DNA of 64,000 nucleotides from Streptomyces sp. NRRL B-1140 (GCF_001280065.1 NZ_LGEA01000091.1:186001-250000); one strand, 5' to 3'; positions 39,094 through 48,726 are shown, counted from the first letter of the stretch. Notes: generated by a model from the letters alone, not told the origin. Translations and numbers: made by a program.

Positions 39094-40125
39094 ATGGCGC
39101 TCACGCTCTACGTCGACACCGCGCGCTGGCGTGCGCACCACAAGCACGTGCAGGAGCAGTTCCCGGGCCTCGTACCGGTCTGCAAGGGCAACGGCTACGG
39201 CTTCGGGCACGAGCGGCTTGCGGAGGAGGCCACGCGGCTGGGTTCGGACGTCCTGGCCGTCGGCACCACGTACGAGGCCGCCCGCATCAAGGACTGGTTC
39301 GGTGGTGACCTGCTGGTGCTGACGCCGTACCGGCGGGGCGAGGAGCCGGTGCCGCTGCCGGACCGGGTCATCCGCTCGGTGTCGTCGATAGACGGTGTGT
39401 ACGGCCTGGTCGGCGCCCGGGTGGTGATCGAGGTGATGTCCTCGATGAAGCGGCACGGCATCAGCGAGCAGGACCTGGCGCAGTTGCACGCCGCCATCGA
39501 GAACGTCCGCCTGGAGGGCTTCGCCATCCATCTCCCGCTGGACCGCACCGACGGCTCGGACGCCGTCGAGGAGGTCATCGGCTGGATGGACCGGCTGCGC
39601 GCCGCCCGGCTGCCCCTGCACACCATGTTCGTCAGTCACCTCAAGGCCGAGGACCTCGCCCGGCTCCAGCAGCAGTTCCCGCAGACCCGCTTCCGGGCCC
39701 GCATCGGCACGCGGCTGTGGCTGGGGGACCACGACGCCACCGAGTACCGCGGCGCGGTCCTGGACGTCACACGCGTCGCCAAGGGCGACCGCTTCGGCTA
39801 CCGGCAGCAGAAGGCGGCCTCCGACGGCTTCCTGGTGGTCGTGGCGGGCGGTACGTCGCACGGAGTGGGTCTGGAGGCCCCCAAGGCCCTCCACGGTGTC
39901 ATGCCACGCGCCAAGGGGGTGGCCCGCGCCGGCCTCGCGACGGTGAACCGGAACCTTTCTCCGTTCGTCTGGGGCGGCAAGCAGCGCTGGTTCGCGGAGC
40001 CACCGCACATGCAGGTGTCGATCCTGTTCGTCCCGGCGGACGCGCCCGAGCCGAAGGTCGGCGAGGAGCTGGTGGCCCATCTGCGGCACACCACCACGCA
40101 GTTCGACCGGATCGTCGACCGCTGA
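39094..40125 (+). CDS. alanine-racemase-like PLP-fold protein
   Basis: 343 residues. VCKGNGYGFGHERLAEEA (31-48) matches the PLP-lysine segment of alanine racemases (VxKANAYGHG). A TIM-barrel-length N-domain is followed by a beta domain. The block where racemases carry the second catalytic base (GYADGY) reads VVAGGTSHGVG, with no Tyr, so normal racemisation is doubtful. It lies downstream of femX in the same direction, pointing to a link with peptidoglycan precursor amino acids. Annotated elsewhere only by fold; role unknown. Confidence 0.75.
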   Translation: MALTLYVDTARWRAHHKHVQEQFPGLVPVCKGNGYGFGHERLAEEATRLGSDVLAVGTTYEAARIKDWFGGDLLVLTPYRRGEEPVPLPDRVIRSVSSIDGVYGLVGARVVIEVMSSMKRHGISEQDLAQLHAAIENVRLEGFAIHLPLDRTDGSDAVEEVIGWMDRLRAARLPLHTMFVSHLKAEDLARLQQQFPQTRFRARIGTRLWLGDHDATEYRGAVLDVTRVAKGDRFGYRQQKAASDGFLVVVAGGTSHGVGLEAPKALHGVMPRAKGVARAGLATVNRNLSPFVWGGKQRWFAEPPHMQVSILFVPADAPEPKVGEELVAHLRHTTTQFDRIVDR

Positions 40126-40160
40126 CCCTCGCGGCGCACCGTCCCGCGCAAGACAGCAGG

Positions 40161-40192
40161 AAGGCCGTACACGGTTTCCCGTGTACGGCCTT
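40161..40192. terminator. bidirectional terminator
   Basis: Perfect 14-bp stem AAGGCCGTACACGG / CCGTGTACGGCCTT with loop TTTC, between the PLP-fold gene and the facing GT87-like gene. Confidence 0.9.
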
Positions 40193-40227
40193 CGGCGTTC
40201 CCGGCTACGGCGTCTCGCGCCGTTCGC

Positions 40228-41733
40228 TCAGAGCGAACCGCCCGTTGCGTCAGGCCTTCCCCATTCGACCGGCGTCCCGCCGTGAGACCGGATGGTCTCG
40301 TGCTGCCGTGGGCGGGCCGCTGGACCGAGGACGAAGACGTCCTCGGCGCCGTCGAGGACTCCGCCCGAGGGGTCGTCGTCACCGGTCCGGCGCACGGGAT
40401 CCCGCTCCGGCATGAAGATGTCGCGCACGACCATCACGCACAGGTACAGGGTCCCCAGCAGATGCAGGCCGATCGCCCAGTGGTAGCCGTCGGTGGGCAG
40501 CCCCTTGTGGGCCTCTCCACTGGTCGTGTACGCGAGGTACAGCCAGATCCCCAGGAAGTACGCCACCTCGCAGGCCTGCCAGATCAGGTAGTCCCGCCAC
40601 TTCGGACGGGCGAGAGCGGCCAGCGGAACCAGCCACAGGACGTACTGCGGCGAGTAGACCTTGTTGGTGAGGATGAACGCCGCGACGATCAGGAAGGCGA
40701 GCTGAGCGAACCGCGGGCGGCGCGGGGCGGTCAGCGCGAGGGCCGCGACGGCCGCACAGCACACCAGCATCAGCAGCGTCGCCAGTGTGTTGACGGTCTC
40801 CGTGCTGAGCGGGTCGTCCGAGTTCTGAGCCATGATCAGCCAGAAGGACCCGAAGTCGACGCCCCTTTCCTGGCTGAACGTGTAGAACTTCGACCAGCCC
40901 TCGAACGCGAAGAGCATCACCGGTCCGTTCACGACGACCCAGGCGGCGATCGCTCCGCCCAGAGCCGTCCCGAACTCGCGCCACCGGCCCGCACGCCAGC
41001 ACAGCACCATCAGCGGCCCGAGGAGCAGGAAGGGATAGAGCTTGGCGGCCGTGGCAAGCCCCAGCAGGACACCGAAGGCGAGGGAGCGCCCCCGTGACCA
41101 CATCAGCATCGCCGCGGCCGTCAGAGCGACCGCGAGGAGGTCCCAGTTGATGGTCGCCGTCAGCGCGGCGGCAGGCGCCAGGGCGACGAGCAGGCCGTCC
41201 CAGGGGCGCCGGGCGTGGGTGCGGGTCACGCAGACGGCGATGACGGCCGCGCACACCATGAGCATTCCGGCGTTGACCATCCAGTACCACTGCTCCTGGT
41301 CCTGGATGGCGCCACTGCCGGGCGTGAGCCAGGAGGCGACCTCCATGAAGACGCCGGTGAGCACCGGGTACTCCAGGTACTGCATGTCACCGGGGAGCCG
41401 GTCGAAGTACGGCACGAGTCCATCGGCGAAACCGCGCCCCTGATACAGGTGCGGGATGTCCGAGTAGCACGCGTGCGTGTACTGGGAGCTGGCGCCGAAG
41501 AACCAGGCGCCGTTGTAGCAGGGTGCCTTCTGGACCAGGCCGAGGGCGAACATACCGATGGCCACCAGCGCGATCACCCGCACGGGCGTCCACCAGGACG
41601 ACCCGAGCAGGGCACGCCGCCCGAGCGGGCCGCCGATCAGCTCGCTGCCGGCCGCGGCGACCTCGTCCTCCTTGGTCGGCCGCACCGGCTCCCGCTCATG
41701 GACGCTCGCTTGCGTCGATTCTGCACTGGGCAT
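40228..41733 (-). CDS. GT87-like polytopic glycosyltransferase
   Basis: 501 residues, about ten to twelve hydrophobic spans. CYSDIPHLYQGRGFADGLVPYFDR in the first outside loop has the acidic motif expected of GT-C enzymes, and VYSPQYVLWLVPLAAL follows late. It resembles the DUF2029/GT87 family of polyprenyl-phosphate-sugar-dependent transferases (mannosyl/arabinosyl). Acceptor unknown. ATG at 41733 begins MPSAESTQASVHERE; 28 further residues are open upstream. Confidence 0.83.
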   Translation of the reverse strand: MPSAESTQASVHEREPVRPTKEDEVAAAGSELIGGPLGRRALLGSSWWTPVRVIALVAIGMFALGLVQKAPCYNGAWFFGASSQYTHACYSDIPHLYQGRGFADGLVPYFDRLPGDMQYLEYPVLTGVFMEVASWLTPGSGAIQDQEQWYWMVNAGMLMVCAAVIAVCVTRTHARRPWDGLLVALAPAAALTATINWDLLAVALTAAAMLMWSRGRSLAFGVLLGLATAAKLYPFLLLGPLMVLCWRAGRWREFGTALGGAIAAWVVVNGPVMLFAFEGWSKFYTFSQERGVDFGSFWLIMAQNSDDPLSTETVNTLATLLMLVCCAAVAALALTAPRRPRFAQLAFLIVAAFILTNKVYSPQYVLWLVPLAALARPKWRDYLIWQACEVAYFLGIWLYLAYTTSGEAHKGLPTDGYHWAIGLHLLGTLYLCVMVVRDIFMPERDPVRRTGDDDPSGGVLDGAEDVFVLGPAARPRQHETIRSHGGTPVEWGRPDATGGSL

Positions 41734-41912
41734 GCCGCACATCCTGCCGTACGGGTCCGGCGGCGGCACCGGACCGTCCTGACCGCCACCTCGACCTGCC
41801 CTGGACAAAAGACTCACATAGCACCCAAATTGTCAGTTTTATTTAACTTGAAGGAATTTTTAGGTGCTGCTACTTTCGAACGCAAGGCATTCATGCCATG
41901 CAAGGGGGATAA

Positions 41913-42353
41913 ATGAAAAACAGGACAAAACTCGCTCTCGCCACCACCGCGTCGGCACTGCTCATCGGATTCACGACCAGTCCGTCCCAGGCAGCTGCAC
42001 AGGCCTATGCGACTTGCTATACGAGCCCAGCCGGAGCGAGTGGATCCGTTTCCACCAGCGGATGGAAGTCAGGCGACCGAAGCATTCCCAGCCTCACGAT
42101 GAAGCTGTATGACGAGGCCCCTGACAATCACCACGTGCGGATTCGCCTCGTCGTTATGTACGCCGACACTCACAAGTACTTCGGATGGCACCACAATTAC
42201 GACGGCTGGGGAACCTACAAGGAGTTCCCCAGCCATGTCTCCCAGGGCGGAAACATCTTTGACGTGGGGATCCAGGCCGCCGTGTTCGAGGGGGACAGGC
42301 GGATCGACCACTGCACCAAGTGGGTTAGCGGAGGGTCGAAAGACCCTTCCTGA
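41913..42353 (+). CDS. small secreted protein, unknown, probably acquired
   Basis: 146 residues. Signal peptide MKNRTKLALATTASALLIGFT with a likely AxA cleavage near residue 30 (SQAAAQA). The mature part is aromatic- and His-rich (YFGWHHNYDGWG) with two cysteines (CYTS and DHCTKW) that could pair. Neither domain nor relative was recognised. Base composition is visibly less GC-rich than its neighbours, with codons such as AAA, AAT and TAT, and the 90-bp upstream region is AT-rich, suggesting recent transfer. AGGGGG lies 7 bp before the ATG. Followed by a strong hairpin. Confidence 0.75.
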   Translation: MKNRTKLALATTASALLIGFTTSPSQAAAQAYATCYTSPAGASGSVSTSGWKSGDRSIPSLTMKLYDEAPDNHHVRIRLVVMYADTHKYFGWHHNYDGWGTYKEFPSHVSQGGNIFDVGIQAAVFEGDRRIDHCTKWVSGGSKDPS

Positions 42354-42384
42354 ACCTCAGCGGTAGCCCGCTCCTCTTTTGACC

Positions 42385-42423
42385 TGATGCCAGGACAGGT
42401 GATATTCACCCGTCCTGGCATCA
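42385..42423 (+). terminator. terminator of the small secreted-protein gene
   Basis: Stem TGATGCCAGGAC / GTCCTGGCATCA with an inner GGTGA/TCACC pairing, 31 bp after the stop codon. Confidence 0.85.
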
Positions 42424-42458
42424 GTGTTGTTCACAGGTTTTCCGAGTCCGGAAAAAAC

Positions 42459-42497
42459 GAGAGGGCGCGATACGACTCGGTCGTATCGCGCCCTCTC
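42459..42497 (-). terminator. terminator of the penicillin-binding protein gene
   Basis: Perfect 17-bp stem (arm GAGAGGGCGCGATACGA) with loop CTCGG, 17 bp beyond the end of the PBP gene. Confidence 0.9.
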
Positions 42498-42514
42498 ATC
42501 GTGGCGTGCGCCCG

Positions 42515-45160
42515 CTATCCCTCGGGGCCCCCGAAGATGCCTCCGTTGGCGTTGCCTCTGCTGTTGCCGCCATCCACATTCGTATCCGTTGGCGTGGGCT
42601 CGGGGGAGACCCCTCCGTCTGTGCCTCCATTGTCCGTGCCGCCGTTCTGCGCGCCACCGTCTTCCTCACACCCGAAGAACCCGCAGGTGTCGCTCGGAGA
42701 CGGAGACGGAGAGGAGCTCTCGGTCGGCGTGGGGCTCGGCGACTCGGTCACGGTCTCGCTGGGCTCCACGGTGGGCGTCGGCGTCGGCGTCGGAGCGCCC
42801 GCCTCGTCCTGGACCTTGCCGATCTTGTCAGCCTCCGGGAAGCCGAGGTCGGGCTCGCCCTTCAGCGCGGCCTTCATGTACTCGGTCCACACCAGCGTGG
42901 GGACGTCACCACCGTGGATGGACTTCTCACCCGCCGTGCCGTTCATGGAGAGCAGCCTGGCGCTCTTGGGGTCCTCACGGAACATCGCGACCGAGGTCGA
43001 CAGCTGCTGGGTGTAGCCGACGAACCAGGCCGACTTGTTCTCGTCTGTGGTACCGGTCTTGCCGGCCGCCGTTCGGCCCAGGGAGAGCGCGTTCTTACCC
43101 GTACCGTTCTGGATGACGTTCTCCAGAACGTTCGTGACGTTGTTGGCCACCTGCTCGGACATCGCCCGCGTGATCCTTGGAGGTTTGAAGCCGTCCACCT
43201 CCTGACCGTTGAACTTGACGCTGGTCACCGAGTACGGGGCGGCCTGCTTGCCCGCTGCGGCGAAGGTCGCGTAGGCGTCGGCCATGCGGATCGCGCTGGG
43301 CGTCGATGTACCGAGCGCGAATGAGGCGTTGAGGTCGGCGAAGCTGCTGTTCAGGATGCCGGACTTCTCGGCCAGCTCGGCCACGTTCTTCATCCCCACG
43401 TCCATGCCGAGCTGCACGAACGGCGTGTTGACGGACTGCTCCATCGCCTTGCGCAGGGAGATGTAGCCCCAGGGGTAGTCGCTCTCGTTCTCCTGGAAGA
43501 ACGGAGTGTTGTCCTTCTTCAGGACGTAGCTTCCGTCGTTGTTCTTGACCTTGAGGTGGTCGTTGCCGTTGTACTTGCTCAGCGGCGAGAGCGGGCCGTT
43601 GCTCCGGTACGTGCCGTGCTCCATCGCGGCGGCCAGCACGAACGGCTTCCACGTCGAACCGACGGGGACACCCGCGGTGTCCGCGTTGTTGTTGAAGTGG
43701 CCGTTCTCGTACCCCGCGCCACCGTAGAGCGCCACGATCGCGCCGTCGTTCGGCTTCACCGACGCCGCGCCGAACTGGACGTGCTTGTCCAGCTCACGGT
43801 TCTCCGGGTCGAGCTTCTCCTTCTCGACCTTCTTGACGGCCTTCGCCAATGCCTCGACGTTGGCCTTCTTGAAGGTCGTCTTGATCTGGTACCCGCCCAG
43901 GTCGAACTGCTTCTCGGAGATGTTCGAGTGGTTCAGGACGTACTTCTTGGCCGTTTCCGCCAGATACCCGATCTGGCCGGTCATGCCCTTGGAGGCCTTG
44001 CGGGGGTCGGGCATGGGGTACTTCTTGATCGCCTCCTGGTACTGCTCGTCCGTGATCCTCTTGTCGTTGTGCATCTGCTCGAGGATCCAGGCCCAACGGT
44101 CCCTGGACCGCTTCTCGTTCTTGTCCTTGCTCGCGTTCGTGTCGATGCTCTCGTTGCCCGCCGGGTCGTAGTACGTCGGGCCCTTGAGCAGGGCGGCGAG
44201 GAAGGCGCACTCACTCGGCGTGAGGTCCTTGGCCTCCTTGCCGTAGTAGGCCTGGGCGGCGGCCTGGATGCCGTACGCGCCACGGCCGTAGTACGAGGTG
44301 TTCAGGTATCCCTGGAGGATGTCGTCCTTGGAGAGCTTCGTGCCCACCTTGATCGAGATGAACATCTCCTTGAACTTACGGCTGACCGTCTGCTCCTGGC
44401 TCAGGTAGGTGTTCTTGACGAACTGCTGGGTGATCGTCGAACCACCCTGCGTGTCGCCGCCCCGGGCCATGTTCGCCAGGGCCCGGGCGATGCCCATGGG
44501 GTCGACACCGGAGTCCTGGTAGAAGGTCTTGTTCTCGGCCGAGATCACCGCCCACCCCATTTCCTTGGGGATCCTCGCGAGCGGGACGTTCTGCCGGTTC
44601 TGACCGCTGCCCGCCGCGACCATCTGGGTGCCGTCGGACCAGAGGTAGACGTTGTTCTGCGACCGCGCCGCAGCGTTCTCCTCGTTGGGGACGCCCACCA
44701 TGGCGTAGCCGATGCCCGCCACGGCCACCAGACTGCCGAAGAAGGCGATGCACAGTCCGCTGACGAGTTTCCAGGACGGCATCCAGCGCTGCCAGCCGTA
44801 CTTGCCGGCTCGCGGATAGTCGATCAGCCGCTTCTTGTCGGGGACGGCGGCCACGCGTCCTCTGCCCCGTCCGGGGCCGTTCGGCCCACCAGGACCGGCA
44901 CGCCGGCCGCCACGGGCCGGCTCGGCCGCTCTGCGGCGGCTGCCACCCGTACTTCTCTGCGCCGCACGACGGGCCTCGGCCCGGCCGCCGTACTGACGCT
45001 CTTCGCCCCCCGAGTCGTACGACCCATAGGAGTCGGACGGAGACCCGGTGGCGCCTCGCGGTGCCGCGCGTCGGCCGGAGGCCGAGCCGGACTGACCGCG
45101 TCGGGCCGCGGCACGTCCGCCTCCCTGCGGCTGCGGCGGTTTGCGACGGTGCTCGCTCAT
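42515..45160 (-). CDS. class A penicillin-binding protein (transglycosylase/transpeptidase)
   Basis: 881 residues. A cytoplasmic, Arg/Gly-rich tail of about 125 residues precedes one membrane anchor (KLVSGLCIAFFGSLVAVAGIGYA). The GT51 domain shows AENKTFYQDSGVD with the catalytic Glu, GGSTITQQFVKN and SYYGRGAYGI. The transpeptidase shows SxxK in GSTWKPF, SVN and KTG in AAGKTGTT. The tail is Pro/Ser/Thr/Glu-rich with acidic repeats, including one cysteine pair in CGFFGC. It polymerises and cross-links peptidoglycan outside the membrane. GAGGAG 9 bp upstream of the ATG selects 45160. Confidence 0.95.
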   Translation of the reverse strand: MSEHRRKPPQPQGGGRAAARRGQSGSASGRRAAPRGATGSPSDSYGSYDSGGEERQYGGRAEARRAAQRSTGGSRRRAAEPARGGRRAGPGGPNGPGRGRGRVAAVPDKKRLIDYPRAGKYGWQRWMPSWKLVSGLCIAFFGSLVAVAGIGYAMVGVPNEENAAARSQNNVYLWSDGTQMVAAGSGQNRQNVPLARIPKEMGWAVISAENKTFYQDSGVDPMGIARALANMARGGDTQGGSTITQQFVKNTYLSQEQTVSRKFKEMFISIKVGTKLSKDDILQGYLNTSYYGRGAYGIQAAAQAYYGKEAKDLTPSECAFLAALLKGPTYYDPAGNESIDTNASKDKNEKRSRDRWAWILEQMHNDKRITDEQYQEAIKKYPMPDPRKASKGMTGQIGYLAETAKKYVLNHSNISEKQFDLGGYQIKTTFKKANVEALAKAVKKVEKEKLDPENRELDKHVQFGAASVKPNDGAIVALYGGAGYENGHFNNNADTAGVPVGSTWKPFVLAAAMEHGTYRSNGPLSPLSKYNGNDHLKVKNNDGSYVLKKDNTPFFQENESDYPWGYISLRKAMEQSVNTPFVQLGMDVGMKNVAELAEKSGILNSSFADLNASFALGTSTPSAIRMADAYATFAAAGKQAAPYSVTSVKFNGQEVDGFKPPRITRAMSEQVANNVTNVLENVIQNGTGKNALSLGRTAAGKTGTTDENKSAWFVGYTQQLSTSVAMFREDPKSARLLSMNGTAGEKSIHGGDVPTLVWTEYMKAALKGEPDLGFPEADKIGKVQDEAGAPTPTPTPTVEPSETVTESPSPTPTESSSPSPSPSDTCGFFGCEEDGGAQNGGTDNGGTDGGVSPEPTPTDTNVDGGNSRGNANGGIFGGPEG

Positions 45161-45562
45161 CGAACGACTACTCCTCGGGCAGGCGCACCCCTGCGCGCCT
45201 GGAAACGGCGGCTTGTTTCCGGTCCCCCCGAAGTACGGATGCGGTCGGCTCCGCATTCATCGGTCCCGCATGCACCCGTACTACACCGAAGACGACGACG
45301 CTCTCAGGCGTCACTCGGTTCCCGGTGATGTGCATGGCGCACAGACTACGCACCGCCAAAACCTGTCGAGCCCCGAAGTTCACCTCAAATCAGGCAACTC
45401 GCGTCGGATGAATCGGTGATGTGATCCCGTTCACCCACCCCCCTCTTGTCGCATCCGGAAGGCCGTTCTATCGTCGTGATGTATCGACTCGATACATCAG
45501 CTCGACACATCGGCCCGACACATCGGACTGATACACGCGCACCGCGGCGAGAGGAGGCGACG
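45161..45562. other. 402-bp divergent region, PBP / padR
   Basis: Holds the divergent promoters of the PBP gene and padR. The right half contains a 19-bp palindrome and tandem 13-bp repeats (45479-45540). No gene recognised. Confidence 0.45.
45479..45540. repeat. palindrome plus four 13-bp tandem repeats upstream of padR
   Basis: ATGTATCGA-C-TCGATACAT (45479-45497) is a perfect 9-1-9 palindrome. From 45489 the sequence repeats every 13 bp: TCGATACATCAGC, TCGACACATCGGC, CCGACACATCGGA, CTGATACACGCGC. The array ends 22 bp before the padR start, where a regulator would block transcription, so autoregulation by PadR is likely. Confidence 0.7.
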
Positions 45563-46249
45563 ATGAGCCGGCGTTCCGGGATCCTTGAGTTCGCCGTACT
45601 CGGACTGCTCCGCGAATCTCCGATGCACGGGTATGAGCTGCGCAAACGGCTCAACACCTCGCTGGGCGTGTTCCGTGCGTTCAGCTACGGGACGCTCTAC
45701 CCCTGCCTCAAGACGCTGGTCGCAAACGGCTGGTTGATCGAGGAAACGGGCAACAGCACCGCCGAGGACACCCTCGCCGCCCCCCTCACGGGGCGCCGCG
45801 CCAAGATCGTCTACCGGCTGACGGCGGAGGGTAAGGAGCACTTCGAGCAGCTGCTCTCGCAGACCGGGCCGGACGCGTACGAGGACGAAACCTTCGCAGC
45901 CCGTTTCGCCTTCTTCGGGCAAACCTCACGCGATGTCCGTATGCGCGTGCTGGAGGGCCGCCGCAGCCGGCTGGAGGAGCGGCTGGAGAAGATGAGCGCT
46001 TCCCTGGCCCGGACCCGGGAGCGTCTCGACGACTACACGCTCGAGCTTCAGCGCCACGGGATGGAGTCCGTGGAGCGCGAGGTGCGCTGGCTGAACGAGC
46101 TCATCGAGAGCGAGCGGGCGGGGCGGGACCTCAAGGGTCCGGCCACCGGAGAGCCCGCTTCGCGTGACACCACATCTGGAGCGTCGGGCGTCCTGCCCCG
46201 GCCGGGGGACGACCCCCGGCCGGATGCGCCCGGCGACACCGCCACGTGA
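45563..46249 (+). CDS. PadR-family transcriptional regulator
   Basis: 228 residues. The winged helix-turn-helix ([31 protein letters not shown], then [17 protein letters not shown]) is the PadR DNA-binding domain. A long helical dimerisation domain follows (about 105-190), with a disordered tail. A 22-residue insertion in the wing ([20 protein letters not shown]) is larger than in short PadR proteins. GAGGAGG before ATG 45563 fixes the start. ino1 follows in the same direction after 44 bp and is the obvious candidate target. Confidence 0.92.
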   Translation: MSRRSGILEFAVLGLLRESPMHGYELRKRLNTSLGVFRAFSYGTLYPCLKTLVANGWLIEETGNSTAEDTLAAPLTGRRAKIVYRLTAEGKEHFEQLLSQTGPDAYEDETFAARFAFFGQTSRDVRMRVLEGRRSRLEERLEKMSASLARTRERLDDYTLELQRHGMESVEREVRWLNELIESERAGRDLKGPATGEPASRDTTSGASGVLPRPGDDPRPDAPGDTAT

Positions 46250-46293
46250 GAGCCCACTCAGGGCCTCACTCGTACACACAGGGAGCAACCGGA

Positions 46294-47376
46294 ATGGGTT
46301 CGGTTCGCGTAGCCATCGTCGGTGTGGGCAACTGCGCCGCATCGCTGGTGCAGGGAGTCGAGTACTACAAGGACGCCGACCCGGCGTCCAAGGTGCCGGG
46401 CCTGATGCACGTCCAGTTCGGCGACTACCACGTGCGCGACGTCGAGTTCGTCGCCGCCTTCGACGTGGACGCCAAGAAGGTCGGTCTCGACCTGGCGGAC
46501 GCCATCGGCGCCTCCGAGAACAACACCATCAAGATCTGCGACGTGCCCAGCACGGGCGTCACGGTGCAGCGCGGCCACACCCTCGACGGCCTCGGCAAGT
46601 ACTACCGCGAGACCATCGAGGAGTCCGCCGAGGAGCCGGTCGACGTCGTCCAGGTCCTCAAGGACCGGCAGGTCGACGTCCTCGTCTGCTACCTGCCCGT
46701 CGGCTCCGAGGACGCGGCGAAGTTCTACGCCCAGTGCGCCATCGACGCCAAGGTCGCCTTCGTCAACGCCCTTCCGGTCTTCATCGCCGGCACCAAGGAG
46801 TGGGCGGACAAGTTCACCGAGGCGGGCGTCCCGATCGTCGGCGACGACATCAAGTCCCAGGTGGGTGCCACCATCACGCACCGAGTGATGGCGAAGCTGT
46901 TCGAGGACCGGGGCGTCGTCCTGGACCGCACGATGCAGCTGAACGTCGGCGGCAACATGGACTTCAAGAACATGCTCGAGCGCGACCGCCTCGAGTCGAA
47001 GAAGATCTCCAAGACGCAGGCCGTCACCTCCCAGATCCGCGACCGCGAACTGGGCGAGGGCAACGTCCACATCGGTCCGTCCGACTACGTGGCCTGGCTG
47101 GACGACCGCAAGTGGGCCTACGTCCGCCTCGAGGGCCGCGCCTTCGGTGACGTCCCGCTGAACCTGGAGTACAAGCTCGAGGTCTGGGACTCCCCGAACT
47201 CCGCCGGCGTCATCATCGACGCCCTGCGCGCCGCGAAGATCGCCAAGGACCGCGGCATCGGCGGCCCCGTGCTCTCCGCGTCGAGCTACTTCATGAAGTC
47301 CCCGCCCGTGCAGTACTTCGACGACGAGGCCCGCGAGAACGTCGAGAAGTTCATCAAGGGCGAGGTCGAGCGCTGA
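46294..47376 (+). CDS. ino1: inositol-1-phosphate synthase
   Basis: 360 residues, the short actinobacterial form. It converts glucose-6-phosphate to L-myo-inositol-1-phosphate, precursor of phosphatidylinositol and mycothiol. The N-terminal NAD fold begins [19 protein letters not shown]; the active-site region shows [29 protein letters not shown] and [19 protein letters not shown]. Second gene after padR with GGGAG 8-9 bp upstream of its ATG; a strong terminator follows. Confidence 0.96.
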   Translation: MGSVRVAIVGVGNCAASLVQGVEYYKDADPASKVPGLMHVQFGDYHVRDVEFVAAFDVDAKKVGLDLADAIGASENNTIKICDVPSTGVTVQRGHTLDGLGKYYRETIEESAEEPVDVVQVLKDRQVDVLVCYLPVGSEDAAKFYAQCAIDAKVAFVNALPVFIAGTKEWADKFTEAGVPIVGDDIKSQVGATITHRVMAKLFEDRGVVLDRTMQLNVGGNMDFKNMLERDRLESKKISKTQAVTSQIRDRELGEGNVHIGPSDYVAWLDDRKWAYVRLEGRAFGDVPLNLEYKLEVWDSPNSAGVIIDALRAAKIAKDRGIGGPVLSASSYFMKSPPVQYFDDEARENVEKFIKGEVER

Positions 47377-47407
47377 CGCGCGCAACAGTCGCTCCTGCCA
47401 GGGCTGT

Positions 47408-47441
47408 GAGGGTCCCCGGGTCGTACGACCCGGGGACCCTC
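47408..47441 (+). terminator. intrinsic terminator after ino1
   Basis: Perfect 15-bp stem (arm GAGGGTCCCCGGGTC) with loop GTAC, 31 bp after the ino1 stop codon and before the same-strand MFS gene. Confidence 0.9.
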
Positions 47442-47463
47442 CCCGTATGTGAGGCTGGACTCC

Positions 47464-48726
47464 ATGGCCGTCGTCCGTGACCTGCGCGTCCTGTTGCGCT
47501 TCCAGGGTTTCCGGCGCCTGCTCGCCGTGCGTCTGCTGTCCCAGGGCGCCGACGGTGTCTATCAGGTCGCGCTCGCCGCGTATGTGGTCTTCTCCCCGGA
47601 GAAGCAGACCTCGGCGGCCGCGGTCGCCTCCGCGATGGCCGTGCTGTTGCTTCCGTACTCCCTCGTCGGCCCCTTCGCCGGTGTCCTGCTGGACCGCTGG
47701 CGGCGCCGTCAGGTCCTGCTGTACGGGAGTGTGTTGCGCGCCGCGCTGGCCTGCGCAACGGCCGTGCTGATCCTCAGTCCGGCTCCGGACTGGCTCTTCT
47801 ACGTCTCGGCTCTCTGCGTCACCGCCGTCAACCGCTTCGTCCTGTCAGGGCTGTCCGCCGCCCTGCCGCGGGTCGTCGACGCCGATCGCCTGGTCATCGC
47901 CAACTCCCTCTCCCCGACTGCTGGAACGCTGGCGGCGACCGCCGGCGGCGGACTCGCCTTCGTCGTACGCCTTGCGGTGGCGGACTCCGACGCCGCGGTG
48001 GTGCTCGTGGGCGCGGGGCTCTATCTGTGCGCGGCCCTGGCGTCGCTGAGCATGGCGCGGGGGCTCCTCGGCCCCGACCGGCCCTTGCCGCGCGAGCAGA
48101 TCGGGACGGCTCTCACGGGCACCGCCCGCGAACTGGCCGACGGGGTACGCCATCTGGCCGCTCCACAGCGCCGGGAGGCCGCCTGGGCACTCGCGGCGAT
48201 GTCGTTGATGCGGTTCTGCTACGGCGCTCTGCTGGTCATGCTGCTGATGTTGTGCCGGTACGCCCTCACTTCGACCACGGACGACGGACTTGCCCTGCTG
48301 GGACTGGCGTTGGGCGTCTCCGGGGCAGGGTTCTTCGCGGCGGCGGTGGTGACGCCCTGGACCGCGGGACGGCTGGGGCCGGGCCGGTGGATCGTCGTGT
48401 GTGCGGGAGCCGCGGCGCTGCTGGAGCCCGCCCTCGGGTTGCCGTTCGCCACCGCCCCTCTGCTGGCCGCCGCCTTCGTTCTGGGGCTGACCACTCAGGG
48501 CGCGAAGATCGCCACCGACACCATCGTCCAGTCCTCGGTGGAGGACGGGTTCCGTGGCCGGATCTTCTCGGTCTACGACGTTCTCTTCAACGTCTTCTTC
48601 GTCGGCGCGGCCGCCGTCGCGGCCCTCATGCTGCCGCCGGACGGCCGATCCGTGCCCCTGGTGATCACGATCGCCGTTATCTACGCGGCAGTAGCTGTGA
48701 GTATGGCCCGGTTTGGGCGCCAGTAA
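47464..48726 (+). CDS. MFS-type transporter
   Basis: 420 residues, about twelve spans. LRVLLRFQGFRRLLAVRLLSQGADGVYQVALAAYV, motif A GVLLDRWRRRQVLLYG after helix 2, and GFRGRIFSVYDVLFNVFFVGAAAVAAL late. It resembles MFS proteins of the macrolide/MDR type (MefA/TetA-like), substrate unknown. ATG 47464 has GAGG at 47451; a GTG at 47449 would add five residues. Confidence 0.85.
   Translation: MAVVRDLRVLLRFQGFRRLLAVRLLSQGADGVYQVALAAYVVFSPEKQTSAAAVASAMAVLLLPYSLVGPFAGVLLDRWRRRQVLLYGSVLRAALACATAVLILSPAPDWLFYVSALCVTAVNRFVLSGLSAALPRVVDADRLVIANSLSPTAGTLAATAGGGLAFVVRLAVADSDAAVVLVGAGLYLCAALASLSMARGLLGPDRPLPREQIGTALTGTARELADGVRHLAAPQRREAAWALAAMSLMRFCYGALLVMLLMLCRYALTSTTDDGLALLGLALGVSGAGFFAAAVVTPWTAGRLGPGRWIVVCAGAAALLEPALGLPFATAPLLAAAFVLGLTTQGAKIATDTIVQSSVEDGFRGRIFSVYDVLFNVFFVGAAAVAALMLPPDGRSVPLVITIAVIYAAVAVSMARFGRQ

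Noticed and set aside
37711..40089. 792-codon minus-strand frame across femX and the PLP gene
   Set aside because: Antisense to two recognisable proteins; no ribosome site or domain.
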